A stretch of DNA of 10,208 nucleotides, from the NCBI GenBank assembly GCA_003557825.1, contig PWNM01000207.1, positions 1-10,208 on the forward strand. The letters are read 5' to 3'. The position numbers and the translations under genes were made by a program. Source of the stretch: Candidatus Hydrogenedentota bacterium (GTDB taxonomy: Bacteria; Hydrogenedentota; Hydrogenedentia; Hydrogenedentales; SLHB01). Positions 1-6,214 of this stretch are shown piece after piece. Under the pieces are notes generated by a model. That model saw only the letters and a program-made list of their open reading frames with translations. It had not been told where the DNA came from and did not search any database. Numbering within the stretch: the stretch's first letter is position 1; every line of letters starts with the position of its first letter.

Positions 1-1907
1 CCCGTGGCCGTGTGAGTCTCCGGATATAGTCCAGTAAACAACGTGCCAAAGGCGGGCTTGGTCCAGGAAGCATTTGAAAAGGATTGCCGAAACGTAATCG
101 CATCCTCTGCAAAGGCATCAAGTCGGGGCGTGTGGGCGTCAACATCCTCGGCATACAGGGACAGATAATCCGCTCGAAGGGCATCGAGTACGATCAAAAT
201 CATCGGCGGACGGGTGGCATCGCGATCGGGCGCAAATTCCGCAACCATGTCCGGTCGAGGAGTGACCCAGGAGGCAAAAGCGCCAATCAACAAAATGCAC
301 AGAAACACCCCTAGGGTACCCCCGACCATACGGAGACGGGATCCGGCCCGCGTTACCGCCACATGGGCTATGACCCCCAACACCACCCCTGTAACGGCTG
401 CGATCATGGCGATGATAAACAGTGCCCCAGCCCCCGGCATATGCCCCATCATGACATCCCGAAAATATCGAAACGCGCCAAATACAAGCATTCCACCGCT
501 AACCAGTCCGCCCAAGCACAGGCCAAACGTGATAGACGGCCGCGGAAATCGGTCCATTACAAGATAGAGAAAGGCCAGACCACAGGCAGCACCCAGACCT
601 GCGCCGGCGAAAAGGATCCCATAGACCAAAGGTCCCCACCAGAAGGCGGCGTATTCCTCGAGTCCCCCCAGTATGCGAGCCACCCAAATCGATTCCATAC
701 CTCCGATCAACGCACCGGCCAGTAAGCCGCCCGTTAGTCCAGCAAGTAAACAATCCAACAACCGCAGACGGTATACCCTTAGCTCCTCCGGGGTGAGCGA
801 AATCCCTTTGCTTGTTTCTGCCATTGAATCCCGTGCACGTCGCAATTCCATTGTCAGTTCATCCTTCGAAGGTTTTTTCATCGATAACAGCAGTGGCAAA
901 CTAAACACGAGCGGTACAATTTCGCCTGCCCACAGGCCCAGATGAGCAAAGACCACGCTTGCTGCTACGCCGGCCTTGTCCGCCAGGAAATACCCAAACA
1001 AGAGCTCCCGAACCCCCAGCCCACTCACGGTCGGTCCTACGATCGACCCGACAATGACCATTGGACTGATAAACAAAATGTCGAGGATAGAGGTTTCGGC
1101 CGCACGAACTGCTGACGCTGTCCCGAAGTATTTAAGACAGGTTCCCAAATGGACACATAGTCCAAGCCCGACTGCTAAGGCCAACATACCCCGTCGTCCA
1201 GAGTAGGCTGCTACGGAGTCGCCGAGTTTCGCCGCCTTTTGGCGAATGATAGGGGGCAATGGAATCAGGGCGATAATAAGCGCTATAACCCTCGGATTAA
1301 ACAAAACCAGCAGTCCCGCCAGGATAAAACCAAGCATCATGAGAACCAGTAATCCCAGGAGGGTGATGTTGAACTCTAGGAATCGCAGGCCCAGCGGTAG
1401 GGTAAGGCATACCAGAATAGCTAGAGCAATAAAGCCGGTCAGTTTTTCGACAGCGATAACTGTCGTGGACTTTATGATCTCGCCCGTTTGGCGAGAGGAT
1501 TCCACCAAACGATAACCATCAAGGCCCATCGTACCGGGAAGAAATAATCCGATAGCGCGGCCCATGAACCAGCATTTGGTAAGATACCAAATGGGCATAG
1601 AAAGATTCTGCTCTCGTAACAACAGCCGCCAACGGAGAATCCCGGCAGAGATACCGACCAGTTTGATCAAAACCGCGAATCCAAACCAGATAATCGCGGT
1701 ACCCGTATCTACGTCACGCAATATCGCCCATAGCGCCCCGGGAGTGACACCGTGGAACAGCTCCTCGTCAAACCCAAACGTTTGGGGACGAAAAAGGAGG
1801 ACAAACAAGGCGCAAATAAAGGCGATCTTAAGGACAAACAACACCCACCATCGCTTCGAACGACCAGGTTGATGCGATTCGGGGTGTTCTGTACTACCCT
1901 CAGTCAT
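1..1907 (-). CDS. YbhN/AglD-like membrane domain fused to a sulfatase/phosphatase-type domain (partial, runs off left edge)
   Basis: The reading frame is open from an ATG at 1907 to the window edge: 635 complete codons with no stop. An in-frame stop at 1952-1950 with no other start codon between fixes the start. Residues about 20-345 form the first membrane part and carry LPG_synthase_TM (YbhN/AglD) hallmarks: FLPGTMGLDGYRL at 122-133, AVEKLTGF at 152-159 and SGLGVREL at 295-302. After a charged linker (346-380), a second hydrophobic block of several transmembrane segments spans about 384-547. From about 567 a sulfatase/alkaline-phosphatase-superfamily domain begins, with MILIVLDALRAD (putative metal Asp575) and SNASWTKPAFGTLFTGLYP. 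In classical sulfatases the position of Thr616 is a Cys or Ser that becomes formylglycine; here it is Thr, as in phosphatase-like relatives. The rest of the catalytic domain is outside the window. The protein is likely an inner-membrane enzyme acting on a lipid-linked or envelope substrate. The substrate is unknown. Confidence 0.85.
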   Translation of the reverse strand, partial: MTEGSTEHPESHQPGRSKRWWVLFVLKIAFICALFVLLFRPQTFGFDEELFHGVTPGALWAILRDVDTGTAIIWFGFAVLIKLVGISAGILRWRLLLREQNLSMPIWYLTKCWFMGRAIGLFLPGTMGLDGYRLVESSRQTGEIIKSTTVIAVEKLTGFIALAILVCLTLPLGLRFLEFNITLLGLLVLMMLGFILAGLLVLFNPRVIALIIALIPLPPIIRQKAAKLGDSVAAYSGRRGMLALAVGLGLCVHLGTCLKYFGTASAVRAAETSILDILFISPMVIVGSIVGPTVSGLGVRELLFGYFLADKAGVAASVVFAHLGLWAGEIVPLVFSLPLLLSMKKPSKDELTMELRRARDSMAETSKGISLTPEELRVYRLRLLDCLLAGLTGGLLAGALIGGMESIWVARILGGLEEYAAFWWGPLVYGILFAGAGLGAACGLAFLYLVMDRFPRPSITFGLCLGGLVSGGMLVFGAFRYFRDVMMGHMPGAGALFIIAMIAAVTGVVLGVIAHVAVTRAGSRLRMVGGTLGVFLCILLIGAFASWVTPRPDMVAEFAPDRDATRPPMILIVLDALRADYLSLYAEDVDAHTPRLDAFAEDAITFRQSFSNASWTKPAFGTLFTGLYPETHTAT

Positions 1908-1931
1908 AAAGGCTTCCCGTTGGGTTTGATT

Positions 1932-1947
1932 GGACCATGTTTGGTCC
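1932..1947. repeat. Inverted repeat upstream of the membrane fusion gene
   Basis: GGACCA and TGGTCC flank a 4-base spacer (TGTT). The repeat lies 25-40 bp upstream of the start codon at 1907, inside the 206-bp gap (1908-2113) between this gene and the HAD hydrolase gene. It has no U-tract, so it is not an intrinsic terminator. It could be an operator or a small 5'-UTR hairpin. A 6-bp arm is short enough to arise by chance. I see no convincing promoter or terminator elsewhere in this gap. Confidence 0.3.
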
Positions 1948-2113
1948 GATTACGATACGTATCTGCTGCGCCACTCCGATTTCGGACAGCCTAAACAGGA
2001 TGCCCATCCAATCGATGGCATGTCAAATAAGCCGCACTGGAAACTCTCAAAATGGCCGCTAATTGCCAACCTATCAGAGCACATAGATCATCACCTGACG
2101 GTAAACAACAGCA

Positions 2114-2830
2114 TTATCCATCGAGCAACCCAGGCAAGGCTTCGGCAAACTCCGCCCAGGAGTTGAATACCCAGTCCGCTTGAGTTCCGTCGAGATGGCG
2201 GTTATTGTCTGCGACAAAGAGGGCCGCTTTTGCACCCACCGCCTGGGCGCCCACGATGTCGGTCGGCTCAAGGTCACCAATATGCAACAACTCGGAAGGT
2301 TCAACCCTCAACGCCTTTGCCGTTCGTTCGAACATTATCGCCTGTGGTTTGGATACGCCGACTTCATCGGAAAAGGTCAGCACATTAAAATAAGGAGAAA
2401 AACCATGGCGTTCCAGGAGAACACGCAATGAAGTCCCCGGACTCATCCCGGAGTCTGAGATCACCGCCAACGGTAGGTGTGTGGACGCCGCTATGACGGC
2501 ATCAAGCGCTCCGTCAATTGGAACAGGGGAATGATGCAGTATTGCCGTAGCAAAAACCTCAGAGAGATACTTCGTCTGTTGCGGGCCCATTTTGACACCC
2601 AAATGCTCCGTTGCCAGACGAACGGCGTCCACAGGAGTCAGATTGCGTTGCTCCTCGATGTGGGTCCGCATGAAAGCTTCGGCAATCTGTGCGAGCGCTT
2701 CTTCCGCAGCATAGGTCGGAACACGCGCCGCCTCTGCCAAAGCATTGGTTCGTATCCATTGTCGCTCTCGTCCATTGGCATCGCGAAAAAGGGTACACCA
2801 AAAATCAAAGGTGATGGCTCGAATGGCCAT
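2114..2830 (-). CDS. HAD-superfamily hydrolase with Trp in place of the second motif I Asp
   Basis: This 238-residue protein has the four HAD motifs. Motif I is TFDFWCTLF (7-15), with nucleophile Asp9 and Thr13. Motif II is Ser125 in AVISDSG. Motif III is Lys161 in GVSKPQ. Motif IV is HIGDLEPTD (183-191), with Asp186 and Asp191. A helical cap is inserted at about 20-105, as in subclass I members (phosphoglycolate phosphatase and haloacid dehalogenase type). The usual second Asp of DxD, the general acid/base of phosphatases, is Trp11, so the reaction may not be ordinary phosphate-ester hydrolysis. L-2-haloacid dehalogenases also lack that Asp, but the substrate here cannot be named. AGGGG about 7 bp before the ATG is a good ribosome binding site. 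The gene starts 2 bp after the stop of the acyltransferase gene, so the two are very likely cotranscribed. Confidence 0.85.
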   Translation of the reverse strand: MAIRAITFDFWCTLFRDANGRERQWIRTNALAEAARVPTYAAEEALAQIAEAFMRTHIEEQRNLTPVDAVRLATEHLGVKMGPQQTKYLSEVFATAILHHSPVPIDGALDAVIAASTHLPLAVISDSGMSPGTSLRVLLERHGFSPYFNVLTFSDEVGVSKPQAIMFERTAKALRVEPSELLHIGDLEPTDIVGAQAVGAKAALFVADNNRHLDGTQADWVFNSWAEFAEALPGLLDG

Positions 2831-2832
2831 GG

Positions 2833-3471
2833 TTATACCCCTTTTATAGTGGCGTCGCCATTGTCCGATGCCTCAATCCCAATGGATGATGGTTCAGGCA
2901 TGTTCTGACAGCCATACCAAATCAACAGCTCACGGTACCGCCCCAGCATGTTCTCAACCGGTCCGCTTAGACGATGGGCTATTTTACGCGCGGGGTTGCC
3001 CGCCCAGATTTCGAGGGGGCCGATGCTCTTCGTCACCACACTGTGGGGGGCCACAATGGCTCCGTCTTCGATAGTAACGCCTGGGGTAATGTAGCAACGG
3101 GCGTCGATAAGAACCTTCGAACCGATAACAATGGGTTCGGCGATGTGGGGAGTCATCCGCCAATGATTATCGGTACCAATAACGAAATGGTTGGTATCGC
3201 GAATGACACTATAGGGGCCGATGCCTGTTTGTTCGCCCACTTGAACGCCCTTAGTGGCCTCGATCATGGTATATTCGCCCATGGATACCTGCGATGCCAA
3301 TTCGATGTGTGCGCCGCTCTTTGTGCGCATTACAATATGGTTTTCAAATATGCATCGGTCGCCCGCGGATACATGACCATCAATTTCCAGGTATTTCCCG
3401 TGGAATTCACAATCTTCACCGCATCGATCAAACATTGCCCGCAACCTTCGGACGCGCAAGTTTTCCCACAT
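2833..3471 (-). CDS. Left-handed beta-helix (hexapeptide-repeat) acyltransferase, WbbJ/maltose-acetyltransferase type
   Basis: The protein is 212 residues when started at the ATG at 3471. Most of it (about 25-150) is imperfect hexapeptide repeats such as VQVGEQ, IVIGSKV, VTIEDGAIVAPHSVV, which build a trimeric left-handed parallel beta-helix. RDTNHF (91-96) resembles the catalytic-His segment of xenobiotic, sugar and WbbJ-type O-acetyltransferases, with His95 the likely base. The C-terminal IWAGNPARKIAHRL (155-168) is typical of the family. It probably transfers an acetyl group from acetyl-CoA to a sugar or glycan hydroxyl; the acceptor is unknown. The frame stays open upstream to an ATG at 3567. 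The 3471 start is preferred because AAGGAGG precedes it and a promoter at 3504-3533 would start transcription downstream of 3567. It is the first gene of a leftward operon with the HAD hydrolase gene. Confidence 0.85.
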   Translation of the reverse strand: MWENLRVRRLRAMFDRCGEDCEFHGKYLEIDGHVSAGDRCIFENHIVMRTKSGAHIELASQVSMGEYTMIEATKGVQVGEQTGIGPYSVIRDTNHFVIGTDNHWRMTPHIAEPIVIGSKVLIDARCYITPGVTIEDGAIVAPHSVVTKSIGPLEIWAGNPARKIAHRLSGPVENMLGRYRELLIWYGCQNMPEPSSIGIEASDNGDATIKGV

Positions 3472-3481
3472 CAACTGTTTA

Positions 3482-3488
3482 CCTCCTT
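3482..3488 (-). promoter_or_regulatory. Strong ribosome binding site deciding the acyltransferase start
   Basis: On the minus strand AAGGAGG lies 10 bases before the ATG at 3471, and 7 bases before a possible TTG one codon upstream. It matches the 16S rRNA anti-Shine-Dalgarno exactly. It argues against the longer reading frame beginning at 3567. Confidence 0.7.
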
Positions 3489-3503
3489 GTTTTTGGGTTC
3501 CAT

Positions 3504-3533
3504 ATTGTAGCCGACTGGTCTTCATACGGGCAA
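3504..3533 (-). promoter_or_regulatory. Candidate sigma-70 promoter for the acyltransferase/HAD operon
   Basis: On the minus strand TTGCCC (3533-3528) and TACAAT (3509-3504) are separated by 18 bp. The match to consensus is 4/6 for the -35 and 5/6 for the -10. A start near 3497 would give a 5' leader of about 26 bases with the ribosome binding site well inside it. This lies in the 180-bp divergent gap 3472-3651. No comparably good promoter was seen there for the rightward acetyltransferase gene. Confidence 0.4.
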
Positions 3534-3651
3534 TGCGCCAGAAACACCAGTTCGATTTACGGGTCATCTATTGCTATTGTATGGACCTTAGCCATGGCAT
3601 TATGGGGTGCACGGGCTCCTTTCGATACTTCCACGATAATAGGGGATAGGC

Positions 3652-4206
3652 ATGTACAGCATATGGCAAGGTGATCGGGTGCGTCTACGCGCTGTTGAAC
3701 CGGAAGATTGGGAGGTCTTCGCCTCATGGCGCCATGACACGGAAATGGCCCGACTGGGGCACTGCATCGAGTTCCCCGCTTCTCGTGAGATGATCAAACA
3801 CTGGACTACCAGTGGAGCGACCACGCACCCGGAAAATGATTGCTTTCGTTTTGTTATAGAAAACCAAGACGACACATTGGTGGGTACGATTAACACACAC
3901 GGCTGCGAACGACGACATGGCACATTCAAATACGGTATAGCCATCGGCCGGGAGCATCGAAGAAAGGGTTATGCGGCCGACGCCATCCGCATATTACTGC
4001 GCTATTTCTTTTTCGAATTGGGCCATCAAAAGGTCACGGTGGACGTATATGCCTTTAACACAACCTCTATCACGTTACATGAGCGCCTTGGATTTCAGCA
4101 TGAGGGACGCCTTCGTCGCTTGATTCGCAGCGAGGGCGCACTGCACGATGTGCATGTTTTTGGTATGACGGTGGAGGAGTTCGAAACTAAATGGGAAGGC
4201 CAATAA
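3652..4206 (+). CDS. GNAT-family N-acetyltransferase, RimJ/RimL-like
   Basis: The 184-residue length is typical of RimJ/RimL-like acetyltransferases, which move an acetyl group from acetyl-CoA to a protein N-terminus or small-molecule amine. The N-terminal GDRVRLRAVEPEDW (7-20) is the usual opening strand and helix. IAIGREHRRKGYAADAI (96-112) is the acetyl-CoA pyrophosphate-binding motif A. NTTSITLHERLGF (136-148) is motif B. The ATG at 3652 follows AGGGGATAGG closely, a good ribosome binding site. The next gene begins 22 bp after the stop on the same strand, so the pair is likely one transcript. The substrate cannot be read from the sequence. Family assignment is secure; the specific role is not. 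Confidence 0.85.
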   Translation: MYSIWQGDRVRLRAVEPEDWEVFASWRHDTEMARLGHCIEFPASREMIKHWTTSGATTHPENDCFRFVIENQDDTLVGTINTHGCERRHGTFKYGIAIGREHRRKGYAADAIRILLRYFFFELGHQKVTVDVYAFNTTSITLHERLGFQHEGRLRRLIRSEGALHDVHVFGMTVEEFETKWEGQ

Positions 4207-4228
4207 CATAGGAGCACACGAGTTATTC

Positions 4229-5437
4229 ATGGAAATGCCCGAATATAACAAGCACGTAAAGGTGCGTCTTGCTACAAATGACGATATTCCAGAAGCTGAG
4301 CGAATCGCCGTTAAAGCGTTCAACGCGAACCTTCTGGGGGCCTACAAACCGGACACCACGCTGGTTGTCGAGGGACCTGAAGGCAATATTGTCGCGGCCA
4401 TGATTATCACGCCCGACCCCATGTGGTGGGGTACGGCATCTATTCCTGCGGCCGCCGTAGGAGGAGTGGCGACCGATCCGACCCAGCAGAAAAAAGGATA
4501 TGCCGGAGCCATGATGATCGGAGCGGTGCATCACTATCGCGAGCATGGTTGGGCCGTTTCGCCGTTATGGCCCTTTTCCTTTGCCTATTACCGGAAATTC
4601 GGGTGGGAGCTACCCCAACGCGACTGGGTGATTCGCGCCTGGCCGGACATGCTCCGAGGCTTGCCGGGATCGGCTTCCGGCGTACGCACTGCCAACAAGG
4701 ATGATCTCGAAGGTCTGGTGTCAACCTATTCACGAGCGGCGCAACGAACAAATGCCCAGACAAATCGATCTCAGACGAACTGGGACAACCGAGTTAGAGA
4801 GGAATCATCCGGCGAAAGAAGCTTCTTCGACCAATGTCTGATCCACACAGATAAAAAGGGCTCTGTCGATGGTTATGCGCTTTACGGAATGCACTCGAGA
4901 GACCGGTCGCAGGGGCAGGACATGACCGTACGCGAGTTGATCGGAGATACCCTGGGTACACAACTCAGTCTCCTTCATGCCTGCGCCGATGTCCCCAATG
5001 TGATCTCCGTATCAATCACATTGCCGGTTGATAGTCCCATTCCCGATCTGTTCCCGGACTATGTAAACATCGAATCGGCCCAACGCCTCATGCTGCGCGT
5101 TTTGGATATATCCACCGCACTGACCGAGCTCCATCCTCCGAAAGGCGAAAAGGGCGTTGTATCATTCCAGGTGCGCGACTGGATTGTATCGGAGAAGCAC
5201 CCTATCGAGATTACAGCGGAGTTCGACAATGGCGAGGTCTACGTGTCGCCCAGCGCCCGCTCCGATGCGATTCAATGTGATATTGCGGCTTTTTCGAGGC
5301 TGTTCAGCGGCGGGATGAACGTAGAACGCGGACGGCTTCTCGGCGTAATCGAAGGGGGTTCTGCCCAGGCCGACGCCGCCAGTGACGCTTTGCTTTTTGG
5401 ACGCGCCCCGTTCCGCTCCGAGCTTGAGCCGGGATAA
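4229..5437 (+). CDS. Eis-like GNAT acetyltransferase with C-terminal SCP2-type domain
   Basis: This 402-residue protein has the three-part Eis layout: an N-terminal GNAT domain (about 10-150), a second GNAT-like domain (about 150-290) and an SCP2-type sterol-carrier-like domain (about 290-400). GGVATDPTQQKKGYAGAMMI (78-97) is the acetyl-CoA loop, and SPLWPFSFAYYRKFGWEL (111-128) is the characteristic Eis/YkcS-type segment with a likely catalytic Tyr (120/121). Mycobacterial Eis acetylates aminoglycosides and lysines as a hexamer; no such role can be inferred here. The C-terminus ends in Pro-Gly instead of the aromatic residue whose terminal carboxylate is used by mycobacterial Eis. The start is less certain: the only nearby AGGAG is 14 bases away, and a second ATG lies two codons in. 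The stop lies 11 bp before the pyr promoter -35. Confidence 0.85.
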   Translation: MEMPEYNKHVKVRLATNDDIPEAERIAVKAFNANLLGAYKPDTTLVVEGPEGNIVAAMIITPDPMWWGTASIPAAAVGGVATDPTQQKKGYAGAMMIGAVHHYREHGWAVSPLWPFSFAYYRKFGWELPQRDWVIRAWPDMLRGLPGSASGVRTANKDDLEGLVSTYSRAAQRTNAQTNRSQTNWDNRVREESSGERSFFDQCLIHTDKKGSVDGYALYGMHSRDRSQGQDMTVRELIGDTLGTQLSLLHACADVPNVISVSITLPVDSPIPDLFPDYVNIESAQRLMLRVLDISTALTELHPPKGEKGVVSFQVRDWIVSEKHPIEITAEFDNGEVYVSPSARSDAIQCDIAAFSRLFSGGMNVERGRLLGVIEGGSAQADAASDALLFGRAPFRSELEPG

Positions 5438-5448
5438 TCGTGAGCCAT

Positions 5449-5477
5449 TTGACACCCCTATACGCCCTTGCTAGAAT
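5449..5477 (+). promoter_or_regulatory. Sigma-70-type promoter of the pyr operon
   Basis: TTGACA (5449-5454), a perfect -35, is followed after exactly 17 bp by TAGAAT (5472-5477), a 5/6 match to the -10. Transcription should begin near 5484, giving a leader of about 134 bases before the pyrR start. It sits just downstream of the Eis-like gene stop, so the pyr genes need not depend on readthrough from that gene. This is the best promoter in the window. Confidence 0.75.
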
Positions 5478-5488
5478 CGCTTCGATTC
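5474..5488. promoter_or_regulatory. Inverted repeat across the -10 box and expected transcription start
   Basis: GAATCG and CGATTC form perfect 6-bp arms around CTT. The left arm lies partly in the -10 box, and the right arm covers the predicted start at about 5484. Only part of it would be transcribed, so a DNA operator is more plausible than an RNA hairpin. No cognate regulator is encoded in the window. Confidence 0.35.
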
Positions 5489-5521
5489 CACAGGGAAAGG
5501 CGCAGCACGTGGGCAGAATCA

Positions 5522-5548
5522 ATGGATGGCAATACTCCCTCCTCATGA
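5522..5548 (+). other. Possible 8-codon leader ORF running into the pyr terminator
   Basis: ATG at 5522 opens a frame coding for MDGNTPSS, with TGA at 5546-5548. Its last codons are the 5' arm of the terminator hairpin, and its stop lies at the junction of arm and loop. A ribosome finishing here would cover that arm. The ribosome binding site is weak (GTGGGC before it, or AGGGAAAGG about 20 bases upstream). Translation is therefore unproven, and the ORF may be chance. Confidence 0.25.
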
Positions 5549-5569
5549 GGCATGAGGAGGGTTCTTTTT
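5537..5569 (+). terminator. Intrinsic terminator / attenuator in the pyr leader
   Basis: CCCTCCTCATG (5537-5547) pairs perfectly with CATGAGGAGGG (5551-5561) around the loop AGG, and TTCTTTTT follows at once. It lies between the pyr promoter and the pyrR ribosome binding site, so every transcript from that promoter must pass it. That is the layout of an attenuator. The 5' arm and loop also contain a self-complementary segment (5541-5550) that could form a competing smaller hairpin. I did not find a strong antiterminator pairing upstream. It may also stop readthrough from the Eis-like gene. Confidence 0.85.
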
Positions 5570-5617
5570 GTCCGAACGAAGCCGCCCCCACATGATCATC
5601 ACCGGAAAGCGGAGGAT

Positions 5618-6214
5618 ATGAGTCAATTTGATGATGAATCGACGGTCGAACATACCGTCTTGATGGATGATGAGGCAATCAGAATGGCCGTACATCGGCT
5701 TGCGCAGGAAATATCCGAAGCCAACCCGGACATGCATTCCGTTGCCTTTTTGGGCGTACTGAGCCGAGGACGGCCATTGGCAGAGCGGCTCGTAGCAGAC
5801 ATCGGGTCAATGGTGGGCGTAACGCCTCCGGTCGGTTCGTTGTCCACCCGGTTATACCGGGACGACCTACGGTCCGGTCATGTTGGAGGCATTACAGGCG
5901 CAACCGGAACCCATTTTGATTTCGATGTTGACGGCAAAACTGTGATCATCGTCGATGATGTATTGTCTACGGGGCGCACGGTACGCGCCGCGATGGATGA
6001 AATAATCGACTATGGACGTCCCCGGCGGATCCAACTCGCCTGTCTGGTCGACCGCGGCCTTCGGGAACTTCCGATACAAGCCGATTTTTTGGGCTGGTCT
6101 CTTGGAACGACGCCGCACGACCATGTATCGGTTCGCTTACGGGAAACCGACGGGGAGGACATCGTACTGCTTGAACGGAAAAGGGGCGCTGCAGAAGCGG
6201 AGGGAAGGGAATAG
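5618..6214 (+). CDS. pyrR: PyrR: pyr operon attenuation protein / uracil phosphoribosyltransferase
   Basis: The protein is 198 residues from the ATG at 5618, slightly longer than the usual 180. It has the family's PRPP-binding loop, VIIVDDVLSTGRT (109-121), plus SRGRPLA (49-55), LYRDDL (79-84) and IQLACLVDRGLRELPI (138-153). PyrR proteins convert uracil and PRPP to UMP, and in many bacteria bind nucleotide-loaded to pyr leader RNA to promote termination. A terminator stands directly upstream. Several residues required for RNA binding in B. subtilis PyrR are replaced here (see findings), so uracil salvage is better supported than RNA control. GGAGG lies only 2 bases before the ATG and GGAAAG 8 bases before. 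An in-frame ATG at 5552 would add 22 residues but lies in the terminator hairpin and is unlikely. pyrB starts at the next base after the stop. Confidence 0.92.
   Translation: MSQFDDESTVEHTVLMDDEAIRMAVHRLAQEISEANPDMHSVAFLGVLSRGRPLAERLVADIGSMVGVTPPVGSLSTRLYRDDLRSGHVGGITGATGTHFDFDVDGKTVIIVDDVLSTGRTVRAAMDEIIDYGRPRRIQLACLVDRGLRELPIQADFLGWSLGTTPHDHVSVRLRETDGEDIVLLERKRGAAEAEGRE

Noticed and set aside
84..1994. Series of plus-strand open frames over the left end
   Set aside because: They are short, overlapping, Pro/Arg/Asn-rich and antisense to one continuous minus-strand gene with clear domain motifs.
1997..2026. Perfect TTGACA on the minus strand at 2026-2021 as a promoter for the membrane fusion gene
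   Set aside because: At 17-18 bp spacing the -10 would be GCATCC or CATCCT, a poor match, so it is not called as a promoter.
3472..3567. Longer acyltransferase frame starting at 3567
   Set aside because: AAGGAGG at 3482-3488 and the likely promoter at 3504-3533 both lie inside it; the extra 32 residues show no hexapeptide pattern.
3571..3605. TTGCTA/CATTAT-like elements as a promoter for the RimJ/RimL-like gene
   Set aside because: The hexamers do not combine at an acceptable spacing; any promoter there cannot be identified by eye.
5552..5617. Upstream in-frame ATG that would extend PyrR by 22 residues
   Set aside because: The codon lies in the terminator hairpin, has no usable ribosome binding site, and the added residues do not resemble any PyrR N-terminus.
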